Shown here: positions 21,653 through 28,375 of the stretch, one piece after another | Position numbering within the stretch: position 1 is the stretch's first letter | Layout of the letters: the number at the start of each line of letters is the position of its first letter | Assembly (NCBI GenBank): GCA_902479135.1 | Contig: CABSNU010000025.1 | Location: 1-28,375, forward strand | Length of the DNA stretch: 28,375 nucleotides | DNA from: an uncultured Collinsella sp. | Lineage (GTDB): Bacteria > Actinomycetota > Coriobacteriia > Coriobacteriales > Coriobacteriaceae | Reading direction: 5' to 3' | Program-made: the position numbers and the translations under genes | The notes under the pieces: generated by a model | The model's input: the letters and a program-made list of their open reading frames with translations, nothing else | Told to the model about the DNA's origin: nothing | The model's database searches: none

Positions 21653-23363
21653 GAAAGCGAAGACGGTCAACGTCCTCGAGGGGCCGATGACCGAGTCATG
21701 CGCCGAGTTTCCCGCGCGCCACGTGTTTATCAAGTGCCCGGAGTGCCGCCGTGTGATCGATGAGGCACGCCTGCACGACAACCTCGAGGTGTGCCCCCGT
21801 TGCGGCAAGCACTTTCGCGTGAGTGGGCGCGACCGTATGCGCATGACGGTCGACGAGGGCACGTTTGAGGAATGGGATGCTAATCTGGCGTCGGAGGACT
21901 TCCTCTCGTTTCCCGGTTATGCCGACAAACTCAAGAGCGTGAGCGAGCGTTCGGGCGAGCGCGATGCCGTTGTGTGCGGCAGGGGCAAAATCTGCGGTTG
22001 CGATACCGCACTCTTCTTTATGGATGCCAACTTTATGATGGGCTCGATGGGCTCCGTGGTGGGCGAGAAGATCTGTCGCACATTTGAGCATGCGACCGAG
22101 CTGGGATTGCCAGTTGTCGGCTTTACCGTATCGGGCGGCGCCCGCATGCAGGAGGGCGTGACCTCGCTCATGCAGATGGCCAAGATTTCTGCAGCGGTTA
22201 GGCGCCACAGCGAGGCGGGCGGCCTGTATATCACGGTGCTCACCGATCCCACGACCGGAGGTGTAACCGCGAGCTTTGCCATGGAGGGCGACATTATCCT
22301 GGCCGAGCCCGATGCCCTGACGGCATTTGCCGGCCCGCGCGTGATCGAGCAGAACATGCACAAGCGTCTGCCCAAGGGATTCCAGCGTTCCGAGTTTTTG
22401 CTGGAGCACGGCTTTTGCGATGCCGTTGTTCCGCGTGGTGAGATTGCGCTCACGGTAGGCGAGCTGCTGGCGCTGCACGAAGGGCACGCGCCCGGCCTGG
22501 GGGCACCGCATGAGATCGTGCATACGGGTCGTCGCGACAAAAAGCTGGGACACTTGTTTAAGCGCTCGGCCGCACCAAAAAGCGCGCTCGAAATCGTCAA
22601 ACAGACTCGCTCGGCGAACCGCGCCACGGCAGGCGAGATGATCTCGTTGGGTCTCGACGGATTCGTAGAGCTGCACGGCGACCGCTACTTTGGCGACGAC
22701 GCCGCTGTGGTGGCTGGCATTGGCTGGAAAGACGGACGCCCCGTAACGGTCATCGCCATCGAGCGCGGTACCACGACCAAAGAGCGCATGCGTCGCAACT
22801 TTGGTATGGCACATCCCGAGGGCTACCGCAAGGCACGTCGCCTGATGCACCAGGCCGAAAAGTTTGGTCGGCCGGTTCTGTGCCTGGTTGATACTTCGGG
22901 CGCGTTTTGCGGCATCGGTGCCGAGGAGCGCGGCCAGGGCGAGGCGATTGCCCAGAATCTCATGGAGATGAGCGGCCTTAAGACGCCGATTGTCTCGGTG
23001 GTGACAGGCGAGGGCGGCTCTGGTGGCGCGCTGGCGCTGTCCGTGGCCGACCGCATCCTGATGCTCTCGAGCTCGGCCTATTCGGTCGTGAGCCCCGAGG
23101 CCTGTGCGTCGATCCTGTGGAAGGATACCGAGCGCGCGAATGAGGCCGCTGAGGCGCTTAAGCTCACGGCCCCCGATCTGTTGGCGCTCGGCATCATCGA
23201 CGGCATTGTTGACGATAGGGGCCTGTCGCATGAGGAGATCGCCGGTGTCGTCATGTCCTCGGCATTTGATGCCTTCGATACGCTTGAGCAGCTCGACGAC
23301 GCGACCCTCACAAACCTCCGCTACGAAAAGTACCGCGCAATCGGTCAGTACCGCACGATGTGA
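21639..23363 (+). CDS. accDA: Fused acetyl-CoA carboxyltransferase, β (AccD) and α (AccA) subunits
   Basis: One 574-residue chain contains both carboxyltransferase subunits, which transfer the carboxyl group from biotin to acetyl-CoA to make malonyl-CoA. The AccD half (about 1-300) starts with a four-Cys zinc ribbon (Cys33, 36, 52, 55: CPECRR and CPRCGKHF), then FMGSMGSVVGEK and SGGARMQEG. The AccA half (about 310-574) has FVELHGDRYFGDD, GTTTKERMRRNFGMAHPEG, VDTSGAFCGIGAEERGQG, GEGGSGGALAL and SPEACASILWK. The join lies near 300-325. The first ATG at 21639 overlaps accC by 14 bases with only a weak ribosome site; ATG 21687 is an alternative that keeps the zinc ribbon. Confidence 0.96.
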   Translation: MLMNRKAKTVNVLEGPMTESCAEFPARHVFIKCPECRRVIDEARLHDNLEVCPRCGKHFRVSGRDRMRMTVDEGTFEEWDANLASEDFLSFPGYADKLKSVSERSGERDAVVCGRGKICGCDTALFFMDANFMMGSMGSVVGEKICRTFEHATELGLPVVGFTVSGGARMQEGVTSLMQMAKISAAVRRHSEAGGLYITVLTDPTTGGVTASFAMEGDIILAEPDALTAFAGPRVIEQNMHKRLPKGFQRSEFLLEHGFCDAVVPRGEIALTVGELLALHEGHAPGLGAPHEIVHTGRRDKKLGHLFKRSAAPKSALEIVKQTRSANRATAGEMISLGLDGFVELHGDRYFGDDAAVVAGIGWKDGRPVTVIAIERGTTTKERMRRNFGMAHPEGYRKARRLMHQAEKFGRPVLCLVDTSGAFCGIGAEERGQGEAIAQNLMEMSGLKTPIVSVVTGEGGSGGALALSVADRILMLSSSAYSVVSPEACASILWKDTERANEAAEALKLTAPDLLALGIIDGIVDDRGLSHEEIAGVVMSSAFDAFDTLEQLDDATLTNLRYEKYRAIGQYRTM

Positions 23364-23388
23364 CAAAGGGACAGCCCGCATGTCACAT
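23358..23388. repeat. Short inverted repeat at the end of accDA
   Basis: ATGTGACA at 23358-23365 and TGTCACAT at 23381-23388 are exact complements around a 15-base loop that contains GGGACAG. It covers the accDA stop codon and ends 15 bases before the next gene. No T tract follows, so it is a weak terminator candidate. Confidence 0.7.
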
Positions 23389-23403
23389 TGGGAAAGGCGT
23401 TCC

Positions 23404-24618
23404 ATGTCACAAGTTTCTAACACCTCGTTTACAACGACGGTTTCATCAAACGCCATGGCCGTGGTGGACTATCTGTCCAAAAGCATGATGTCGGCGCTGC
23501 CGTTTATTGTTTGCGCGGCGTTGTTCCGCACCGCCGCCGTCATTATGGGCGAAGGCATGCTGGGCCTGTGGTCTGCCGATTCCGAAATCTATCGCCTGTT
23601 TTACAGCTGGCTGTATAACGCCGGCTACTACTTTTTGCCCATTTATCTTGGTTGGGCGGCCGCCCGCCAGCTCGGTTGCTCGGAGCAGCTGGGCATGATG
23701 CTGGGCGGCGTATTGATTGCGCCCGATCTGCTTAAGCTCGTCGATGCCGCATCGACGACGGGGGCATCGATGACTTTCGTGTATGGTCTGCTTCCCGCGC
23801 CGGTCAACGATTACACAACGACTGTTATTCCGGTTCTCATCTCGGTACCCGTGCTATGGCGAGTGGAGTGTTTCTTCCAGCGCGTTATCCCTAAGGCCGT
23901 GGCGTTTTCGTTTGTTCCGTTTGCAACCATGCTCGTCATGGTTCCGGTCTCGCTGTGTATTACGGCGCCGGCGGGCAGCTATCTGGGCATGCTGTTGGGA
24001 CAGCTTATGTTTATGCTTGGCAATTCCGGTGGCATCGTGTCGCTGCTCACGCTTATGGGGCTTGCCGCGGGTTGGGAGTTTCTTAAGATCGCGGGTGTCA
24101 GCAACGTTGTCCTATCGCTCGCCTATGCGCAGTTTATGAGTGTGGGAACGGATTCGTGCATTCTGATCGCTGCGACGATGGCGACGTTCGCCGTTTGGGG
24201 TATGCCCTTTGGCGCGTCGCTCCGCGTTGCGGATAAGGACGAGAAGGCGCTCATGCTGGGCTATTCAATCTCGGGTATTCTTGGCGGCGTAAGCGAGCCA
24301 GCGCTGTACGGATGCGGCTTTAAATATGGCAGGTGTCTGACATGCATGGCCATTGGCGGCGCCGTCGGAGGCCTTGTTGCGGCCGTGGGCCACGTTACGG
24401 CCTATACCATCGGCATGACGAATGTCCTTATGGTCATTGGCTTTGCCACGGGCGGCATTTCGGACCTGCTGTGGTGCTGCGCTGCCGGTGGCACGGCATT
24501 TGCGGTGTCTGCGGCGCTGAGCTGCTGTTTTGGCGTGGTGCCGACAAAGGTGCAGGCGGCAGAACACGAAGTTGATTCGCTCGAAACAGTGGCGAGCGCT
24601 GCTGAAGCAAGCGCATAA
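23404..24618 (+). CDS. PTS EIIC-like membrane permease, stand-alone
   Basis: The 404-residue protein is very hydrophobic, with roughly eight to ten membrane segments, and matches the EIIC domain of the glucose/β-glucoside PTS superfamily: AGYYFLPIYLGWAAARQ near 75-90, FVPFATMLVMVPVSL, and the substrate-site loop GGVSEPALYGCG. No EIIA or EIIB domain, Cys phosphorylation site or partner gene is present in the window. The sugar is unknown. I chose ATG 23404 because GGAAAGG at 23391-23397 is 6 bases upstream; an in-frame ATG at 23380 lies in the inverted repeat. The residue pattern before the substrate loop (MGLAAGWEFLKI) lacks the His I would expect. It follows accDA on the same strand and ends before a hairpin and a terminator. 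Confidence 0.82.
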   Translation: MSQVSNTSFTTTVSSNAMAVVDYLSKSMMSALPFIVCAALFRTAAVIMGEGMLGLWSADSEIYRLFYSWLYNAGYYFLPIYLGWAAARQLGCSEQLGMMLGGVLIAPDLLKLVDAASTTGASMTFVYGLLPAPVNDYTTTVIPVLISVPVLWRVECFFQRVIPKAVAFSFVPFATMLVMVPVSLCITAPAGSYLGMLLGQLMFMLGNSGGIVSLLTLMGLAAGWEFLKIAGVSNVVLSLAYAQFMSVGTDSCILIAATMATFAVWGMPFGASLRVADKDEKALMLGYSISGILGGVSEPALYGCGFKYGRCLTCMAIGGAVGGLVAAVGHVTAYTIGMTNVLMVIGFATGGISDLLWCCAAGGTAFAVSAALSCCFGVVPTKVQAAEHEVDSLETVASAAEASA

Positions 24619-24626
24619 ATCTGTGC

Positions 24627-24649
24627 GACAAAAGGACGATTCCTTTGTC
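24627..24649. repeat. Short inverted repeat after the EIIC gene
   Basis: GACAAAAGGA and TCCTTTGTC can pair with one bulged A. The sequence resembles the GACAAAGGGA part of the repeat at 23358-23388. It lies 9 bases after the EIIC stop. Confidence 0.6.
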
Positions 24650-24656
24650 ATATTCC

Positions 24657-24689
24657 AAGGCTGCGGCCCGTGTGGGTTGCGGCCTTTTT
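24657..24689 (+). terminator. Rho-independent terminator after the EIIC gene
   Basis: AAGGCTGCGGCC at 24657-24668 pairs with GGTTGCGGCCTT at 24675-24686, with three G-T pairs, followed by a T tract. Confidence 0.8.
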
Positions 24690-24762
24690 GTATCTGGGGG
24701 ACAAAGTGGCTACACTACAATCCGTTTGAGCAATAGATATATAGGTAGTACCGTGGGGACTG

Positions 24763-25923
24763 ATGAGGATGGTCGAGTGGATTGTTCGTCGTGCGCAGGG
24801 CGACCGTGCGCGCGTGGGAACGTTGACGGGCATAGTGTGTATTCTCGCCAATGTTGCGCTTTGCGCTGCGAAGGGTGCAATTGGCGTGCTGTCGGGATCG
24901 GTTTCGATTGTGGCGGACGCCATGAACAACCTGTCCGATGCCAGCTCGAATATCGTGAGCGTGCTGGGCTTTAAGCTGGCGAGCAAGCCGGCCGACCCCG
25001 AGCATCCTTACGGCCACGGTCGCTACGAGTATCTCTCGGGTTTGGTCGTGGCGGCGCTCGTGCTGCTTATTGGCATCGAACTGGTGAAGTCCTCGGTGGA
25101 GCGTATTGTCAACCCGGAGCCTGTCGAGTTCTCGCTTGCCCTGGTGGCAGTCCTGGCACTTTCGATGGTTGTAAAGCTGTGGATGGCGGCCCTCAACCAA
25201 AAGCTCGGCGATCGCATTGAGTCCGAGACGCTGCATGCGACCGCGCAGGATTCCAAGAACGATGTCCTTGCCACAGGCGCCGTGCTGGCATGTGCGATTG
25301 TTTCGCAGGTGACGCACATCAATCTTGACGCATGGGTTGGCCTTGCCGTTGGCGCCTATATTGGCTGGAGCGGCCTTGAACTTATTCAAGATACGGTAAG
25401 CCCGCTTTTGGGCCAGTCACCCGATCCTAAGCTGGTCAAGCACATTCGAGACAAGATCATGAGCTATCCCGGCGTTTTGGGCGTTCACGATTTGATGGTT
25501 CACGACTACGGCCCGGGCAGGAAGTTTGCAAGTGCGCACGCCGAGATGGCGGCCGAGGCCAGCCCGCTGGAAAGTCACGACACGCTCGACAACATTGAAC
25601 AGGCATTTAGGAACGAAGACGGCATGATTGTCACGCTCCATTACGACCCCATCGTGACCGACGATCCAAAGGTGGCGAGCATGCGTCTGCGCATCAACGC
25701 TATGGCTCAAGAGATTGATAGCCGCCTCTCGATCCACGACCTACGCTGTGTTCCGGGCCCCACGCACACCAACGTGATCTTTGACTGCGTACGTCCCTCG
25801 GATTTGGCGATGAGCGCCGAGGACCTGAAGCGCGCGCTGGCGAAACGGGTCGAATCGGAATATCCCAAGTCGGTCGCCAAGATCACGATTGACGAGGACT
25901 ACGTAGGCCATACCCACGAGTAG
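24763..25923 (+). CDS. Cation diffusion facilitator family metal exporter
   Basis: CDF proteins export divalent metals in exchange for protons. The 386-residue protein has about six membrane helices in the first 215 residues and a soluble C-terminal domain. The helix-2 metal motif is DAMNNLSDASS and the loop HPYGHGRYEY follows. The helix-5 motif is QDSKNDVLATG, so the central site aligns as Asn-x3-Asp with Asp-x3-Asp in place of the Asp-x3-Asp with His-x3-Asp of the zinc exporter YiiP. That pattern is closer to manganese-type members, but the metal is an inference. The tail GHTHE adds two His. The ATG at 24763 has GGGG 5 bases upstream. It follows a terminator and so needs its own promoter; only a weak TATATA at 24738 is visible. 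Confidence 0.92.
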   Translation: MRMVEWIVRRAQGDRARVGTLTGIVCILANVALCAAKGAIGVLSGSVSIVADAMNNLSDASSNIVSVLGFKLASKPADPEHPYGHGRYEYLSGLVVAALVLLIGIELVKSSVERIVNPEPVEFSLALVAVLALSMVVKLWMAALNQKLGDRIESETLHATAQDSKNDVLATGAVLACAIVSQVTHINLDAWVGLAVGAYIGWSGLELIQDTVSPLLGQSPDPKLVKHIRDKIMSYPGVLGVHDLMVHDYGPGRKFASAHAEMAAEASPLESHDTLDNIEQAFRNEDGMIVTLHYDPIVTDDPKVASMRLRINAMAQEIDSRLSIHDLRCVPGPTHTNVIFDCVRPSDLAMSAEDLKRALAKRVESEYPKSVAKITIDEDYVGHTHE

Positions 25924-25962
25924 GGCTGTGCCGAAAAAGCAAGTTATGCAGAAGGGGAGAGC

Positions 25963-26583
25963 ATGAAGCGCCTATACCTACTCCGCCACGGTCAGACGGA
26001 GTTCAACGTCAAAAAGCTGGTCCAGGGCCGCTGCGATTCACCGTTGACCGACCTGGGCCGCAAACAAGCGGGAATGGCAGCCGCATGGCTCAAGGCCCAC
26101 GACGTCGTCCCCGATAAAGTGGTCTCTTCGCCCTTAGGCCGAGCCATGGACACGGCAAGTCTCGTCGCAACCGAACTCCTCGGCCGGGATGCAGCAGTCG
26201 AGCCCTGCGAAGGCATCATCGAGCGCAGCTACGGCACCTTCGAAGAAGGCCCCCACGACGCCCTACCCACCGACGTCTGGGACCCCGGCGAGGACCTGAT
26301 CCCATTTGGCGGAGAAGGAAGCCATGCCCTGCAGGAGCGCATGGTGGGCACCCTCACCAATCTCATGGGCGCCGAGGGCATCGAAACCCTCCTAGCAGTA
26401 AGCCACGGCAGCGCCAGCCGCCAATTCATCAAAGCTGCAGCCCCAGAGGGCTTCGAGCTCCCAACAAAACTCCCCAACTGCGCCATCATGATCTTTGATT
26501 TTGAGGATTCGCAAGAAGAATGCGACACGTCCCAATGTAAGTTCACCTTGCAGCAGATCATCGATCCTCAACAAAGTCTTTAG
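25963..26583 (+). CDS. Histidine phosphatase family protein (phosphoglycerate mutase-like)
   Basis: The 206-residue protein belongs to the branch-1 histidine phosphatases. It has LRHGQTEFN with the phosphorylated His9, a core SSPLGRAMDTA, the acidic GIIERSYGTFEEG and the second catalytic His148 in AVSHGSASRQ. The substrate cannot be assigned; it lacks the long insert of dPGM, so a role as a general phosphatase is likelier than glycolytic mutase. The ATG has a GAAGGGGAG site a few bases upstream and lies 39 bases after the CDF gene, so the two may be cotranscribed. Its codons use many C- and A-ending triplets (CTA, CCA, GCA) and fewer G-ending ones than the CDF gene, which may point to a different history. 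Confidence 0.92.
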   Translation: MKRLYLLRHGQTEFNVKKLVQGRCDSPLTDLGRKQAGMAAAWLKAHDVVPDKVVSSPLGRAMDTASLVATELLGRDAAVEPCEGIIERSYGTFEEGPHDALPTDVWDPGEDLIPFGGEGSHALQERMVGTLTNLMGAEGIETLLAVSHGSASRQFIKAAAPEGFELPTKLPNCAIMIFDFEDSQEECDTSQCKFTLQQIIDPQQSL

Positions 26584-26614
26584 CCTGAGCGAGCAGAGTT
26601 AAGCAGGCATCAAC

Positions 26615-26842
26615 GTGTCGTCTCCCGAGCTTTGGCTTGACACGCTGAACATCTACAAGGATAACCTTGAGGCCGTCGAGGCGTTCCTGGCCGACGCCCG
26701 CGCCATGGGCGACGGTCGCCTCAATGTGGTGCTCACCGGTGCCGGCACCTCCGATTACGTGGGTGAGGTTGTCGTCCTCAACCCCGACCTATCCCTCGTC
26801 GAGACCTATCTCGGTGGCGAGAGCGTCTACACTGAGAAGTAG
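26615..26842 (+). pseudogene. Remnant of an AgaS-like SIS-domain sugar isomerase
   Basis: The frame encodes 75 residues from a GTG with a poor ribosome site. Residues 4-53 (ELWLDTLNIYKDNLEAVEAF, then VVLTGAGTSDYVGE) match the first part of the SIS domain of AgaS-type amino-sugar ketose/aldose isomerases, proteins of about 380 residues. After GE the similarity stops and a short segment (NPDLSLVETYLGGESVYTEK) leads to the stop. The usual first 20 to 30 residues are also absent, with an in-frame stop just upstream. I read this as an isomerase gene with both a lost start and a large internal deletion, not a working gene. Codon choice is still that of a well-expressed host gene, so the decay may be recent. 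A short functional product is possible but unlikely. Confidence 0.6.
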
Positions 26843-26876
26843 CTGCTGACCTATTTGCGATTTGATGCGAATAATG

Positions 26877-26911
26877 AGACCCCGATTCGGCTTTATCGAA
26901 TCGGGGTCTTT
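26877..26911. terminator. Hairpin terminator between converging genes
   Basis: AGACCCCGATTCG pairs exactly with CGAATCGGGGTCT around a 7-base loop and is followed on the + strand by a short T run. It lies between the isomerase remnant and the minus-strand regulator, so it may serve both. Confidence 0.8.
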
Positions 26912-26941
26912 GCTGTGGTGTCCAGCTAAATCAAAACAGGC

Positions 26942-27703
26942 CTATTCTGCGACGATGATGCGAGTTGATTCGAGAACCATGGAACGCTGTTTGTCGTTGA
27001 CATTTGCATCGGTGATGAGTGCGTCCATTTGATCGAGATTGAAGAAGCCGAAGAAGTCCATCTGTCCGATCTTGCTTGAATCGCAGACAAGGTAACGCTT
27101 GGCGGCGCGATCGCAAGCGAGCGCCTGTAAGCGTCCTTCCTCAAGGTTAGAACAGGAGATGGATTGGGCGAGTACGCCGTTGGTGCCGATAAAGCAAGTG
27201 TCGATACCGAGCGGGGCGAGAGCATCTTCGGCGATGGGCCCGACGAAAGAACCCGATCGTTTGCGATACTGTCCTCCCAGGGCCCAGATCTCCACATCGT
27301 TACGCGTCTGGAGCATGTTCAGCACGATGATGCTGTTTGTGATGACGCGCAGCCGCATGCGCGGCAGCGCACGGGCGATGAGAGCGCAAGTCGAACCGGG
27401 TCCGAGGAAGATGGTGTCGCGCTCTCTGATGAGGTTGACAGCGGTGCGTGCGATATGCTCTTTTTCAGGGGAGCGGATTGAGAGCTTTTCAAAAAACGGG
27501 ACCTCTTCGGCAATGGGGGAGCCGCTTGAAAGTCGGATGCCACCGTACTCGCGGATGACGCCAGCGCGTCGCGAGAGCTCATCGAAGTCTCTTCGAGCGG
27601 TCATTTCAGATATACCAAAGATTGTTGCGGCTTGGGCAACAGTGACCATTCCGCGCTGAGCGCACAGCTCAAGTAATTGTTCGTGACGTTCGGGTTTAAG
27701 CAT
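26942..27703 (-). CDS. DeoR-family transcriptional regulator
   Basis: The 253-residue protein has the DeoR layout: an N-terminal winged helix (MLKPERHEQLLELCAQRG, then GISEMTARRDFDEL at about 31-44 as recognition helix) and a DeoR sugar-sensor domain from about 75 (FLGPGSTCALIARAL, VITNS, GGQYRKRSG, FIGTNGV, SNLEEG, CDSSKIG). Members usually repress sugar or sugar-phosphate catabolism genes and respond to a phosphorylated sugar. No clear ribosome site precedes the ATG at 27703; the gene starts 15 bases after the stop of another DeoR gene, so translation may be coupled. The isomerase remnant on its 3' side suggests that a sugar locus once stood here; the target is unknown. Confidence 0.93.
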   Translation of the reverse strand: MLKPERHEQLLELCAQRGMVTVAQAATIFGISEMTARRDFDELSRRAGVIREYGGIRLSSGSPIAEEVPFFEKLSIRSPEKEHIARTAVNLIRERDTIFLGPGSTCALIARALPRMRLRVITNSIIVLNMLQTRNDVEIWALGGQYRKRSGSFVGPIAEDALAPLGIDTCFIGTNGVLAQSISCSNLEEGRLQALACDRAAKRYLVCDSSKIGQMDFFGFFNLDQMDALITDANVNDKQRSMVLESTRIIVAE

Positions 27704-27718
27704 GGCTTGCCAATTGGA

Positions 27719-28375
27719 TTATGCGGTAATGACGGAGGTATAGGCGCGGAGGGCCTCGATGGTCCGGGGGTCTGCGTCCTCGTTAATGAATGCCGCGGTC
27801 ATATCCTCCAGTGTGGTGAAAAGGCAGAAGTCGCGCCTTCCGACTTTTTCAGCATCTACAACAAGATAACGCTCCTGAGCTCGAGAAAGAGCGTCTGAGA
27901 GGACCATGGCTGCATCGGGACGAGAGCCAAAGACCTCGTTTCCAAAAATACCGGTTGCCGAGACGTAGGCCTTGGGAGCGGATAGACCGTAGGGGCCGCG
28001 GCCGTTGTATGGCATGGTGAAAACTCGCGTGTCGTGACGCATCATGCCACCAACAAAGAATAGATCTATATGTGGATTGTCGGCTAGCAGGTTCAGCACG
28101 GGAAGACTGTTGGTGACGACGCGTATGTCCTCCTGGGGCAAATACGAACACATGAGCTCGAGAGTGGAGCCTCCACCGAGAAAGATCGTATCGCCGGCTG
28201 AGACGGTTTGGGCGGCGGCTATAGCAGCGGCACGTTTCTGATCAACTTGAAAACGACGTTTCTCCTCATGCGGGGTCAAACGTGAAAGGGCTGTTCCGTG
28301 GGCGGAGTGTGGAAGCTGAGCCCCTCCGTGTACGCGCACAAGAAGGCCCTTGTCGGCAAGCTCGGCCAGGTCACG
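27719..28375 (-). CDS. Second DeoR-family regulator, N-terminus beyond window
   Basis: The frame is open to the window end. The first visible residues, RDLAELADKGLLVRVHGGA, are the end of a DeoR winged helix, so about 35 to 40 residues of the HTH are missing. The sensor domain follows (FLGGGSTLELMC, VVTNSLPVLN, FVGGMMRHDTR, SATGIFGNEVFGS, VVDAEKVGRRDF). It resembles its downstream neighbour in fold, but the ligand-pocket residues differ, so they probably answer to different sugars. The two lie in tandem on the minus strand and are likely cotranscribed, this one first. An internal GTG at 28339 is not the true start. Confidence 0.92.
   Translation of the reverse strand, partial: RDLAELADKGLLVRVHGGAQLPHSAHGTALSRLTPHEEKRRFQVDQKRAAAIAAAQTVSAGDTIFLGGGSTLELMCSYLPQEDIRVVTNSLPVLNLLADNPHIDLFFVGGMMRHDTRVFTMPYNGRGPYGLSAPKAYVSATGIFGNEVFGSRPDAAMVLSDALSRAQERYLVVDAEKVGRRDFCLFTTLEDMTAAFINEDADPRTIEALRAYTSVITA

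Noticed and set aside
21696..23456. A 586-residue open frame antisense to accDA
   Set aside because: No recognisable motif, and it fully overlaps a conserved fusion gene. Treated as a shadow frame.

Overview
The window looks like a chromosomal segment from a high-GC actinobacterium of the Coriobacteriia, most likely Collinsella or a close relative. The pointers are strong G/C preference at third codon positions, a β' subunit with a mycobacterial-like N-terminal coiled-coil insert, a Streptococcus-like FabK fatty-acid operon in an actinobacterial background, a fused AccD-AccA, and short GGGACAG-containing intergenic repeats that I associate with Collinsella. The genus is an inference; no 16S rRNA is present.

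Layout. (1) 1-7550: the 3' part of rpoB, then rpoC and a strong terminator. The β' C-terminal tail carries a module that resembles the DNA-binding C-terminal domain of the α subunit. (2) 7551-9345: an ECF sigma factor and a membrane-anchored putative anti-sigma factor, with their own ECF-type promoter and terminator. The unit is bracketed by a 43-bp imperfect inverted repeat and sits between rpoC and the str operon. (3) 9346-9708: a perfect 35-bp inverted repeat with a nested hairpin, a terminator-like hairpin sharing its right arm, and a good promoter. (4) 9709-13179: rpsL-rpsG-fusA-rpsJ ending in a terminator. tuf is missing between fusA and rpsJ, and rplC does not follow. S12 has Arg at position 88.

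(5) 13237-14013 (minus): a biotin protein ligase without a DNA-binding domain, divergent from (6) 14190-23363: fabH-acpP-fabK-fabD-fabG-fabF-accB-fabZ-accC-accDA. This is a complete route from acetyl-CoA to saturated acyl-ACP, tightly packed and probably one transcript. Two 18-bp operator-like repeats bracket the probable promoter. BirA would biotinylate AccB, AccC/AccDA would make malonyl-CoA, FabD would load ACP, FabH would start chains and FabF/FabG/FabZ/FabK would extend them.

(7) 23404-28375: an accessory stretch with an orphan PTS EIIC permease, a cation diffusion facilitator, a histidine phosphatase, a remnant of an AgaS-like sugar isomerase, and two tandem DeoR-family regulators on the minus strand, the second cut by the window end. 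No tRNA, rRNA, CRISPR array, transposase or phage gene was seen.
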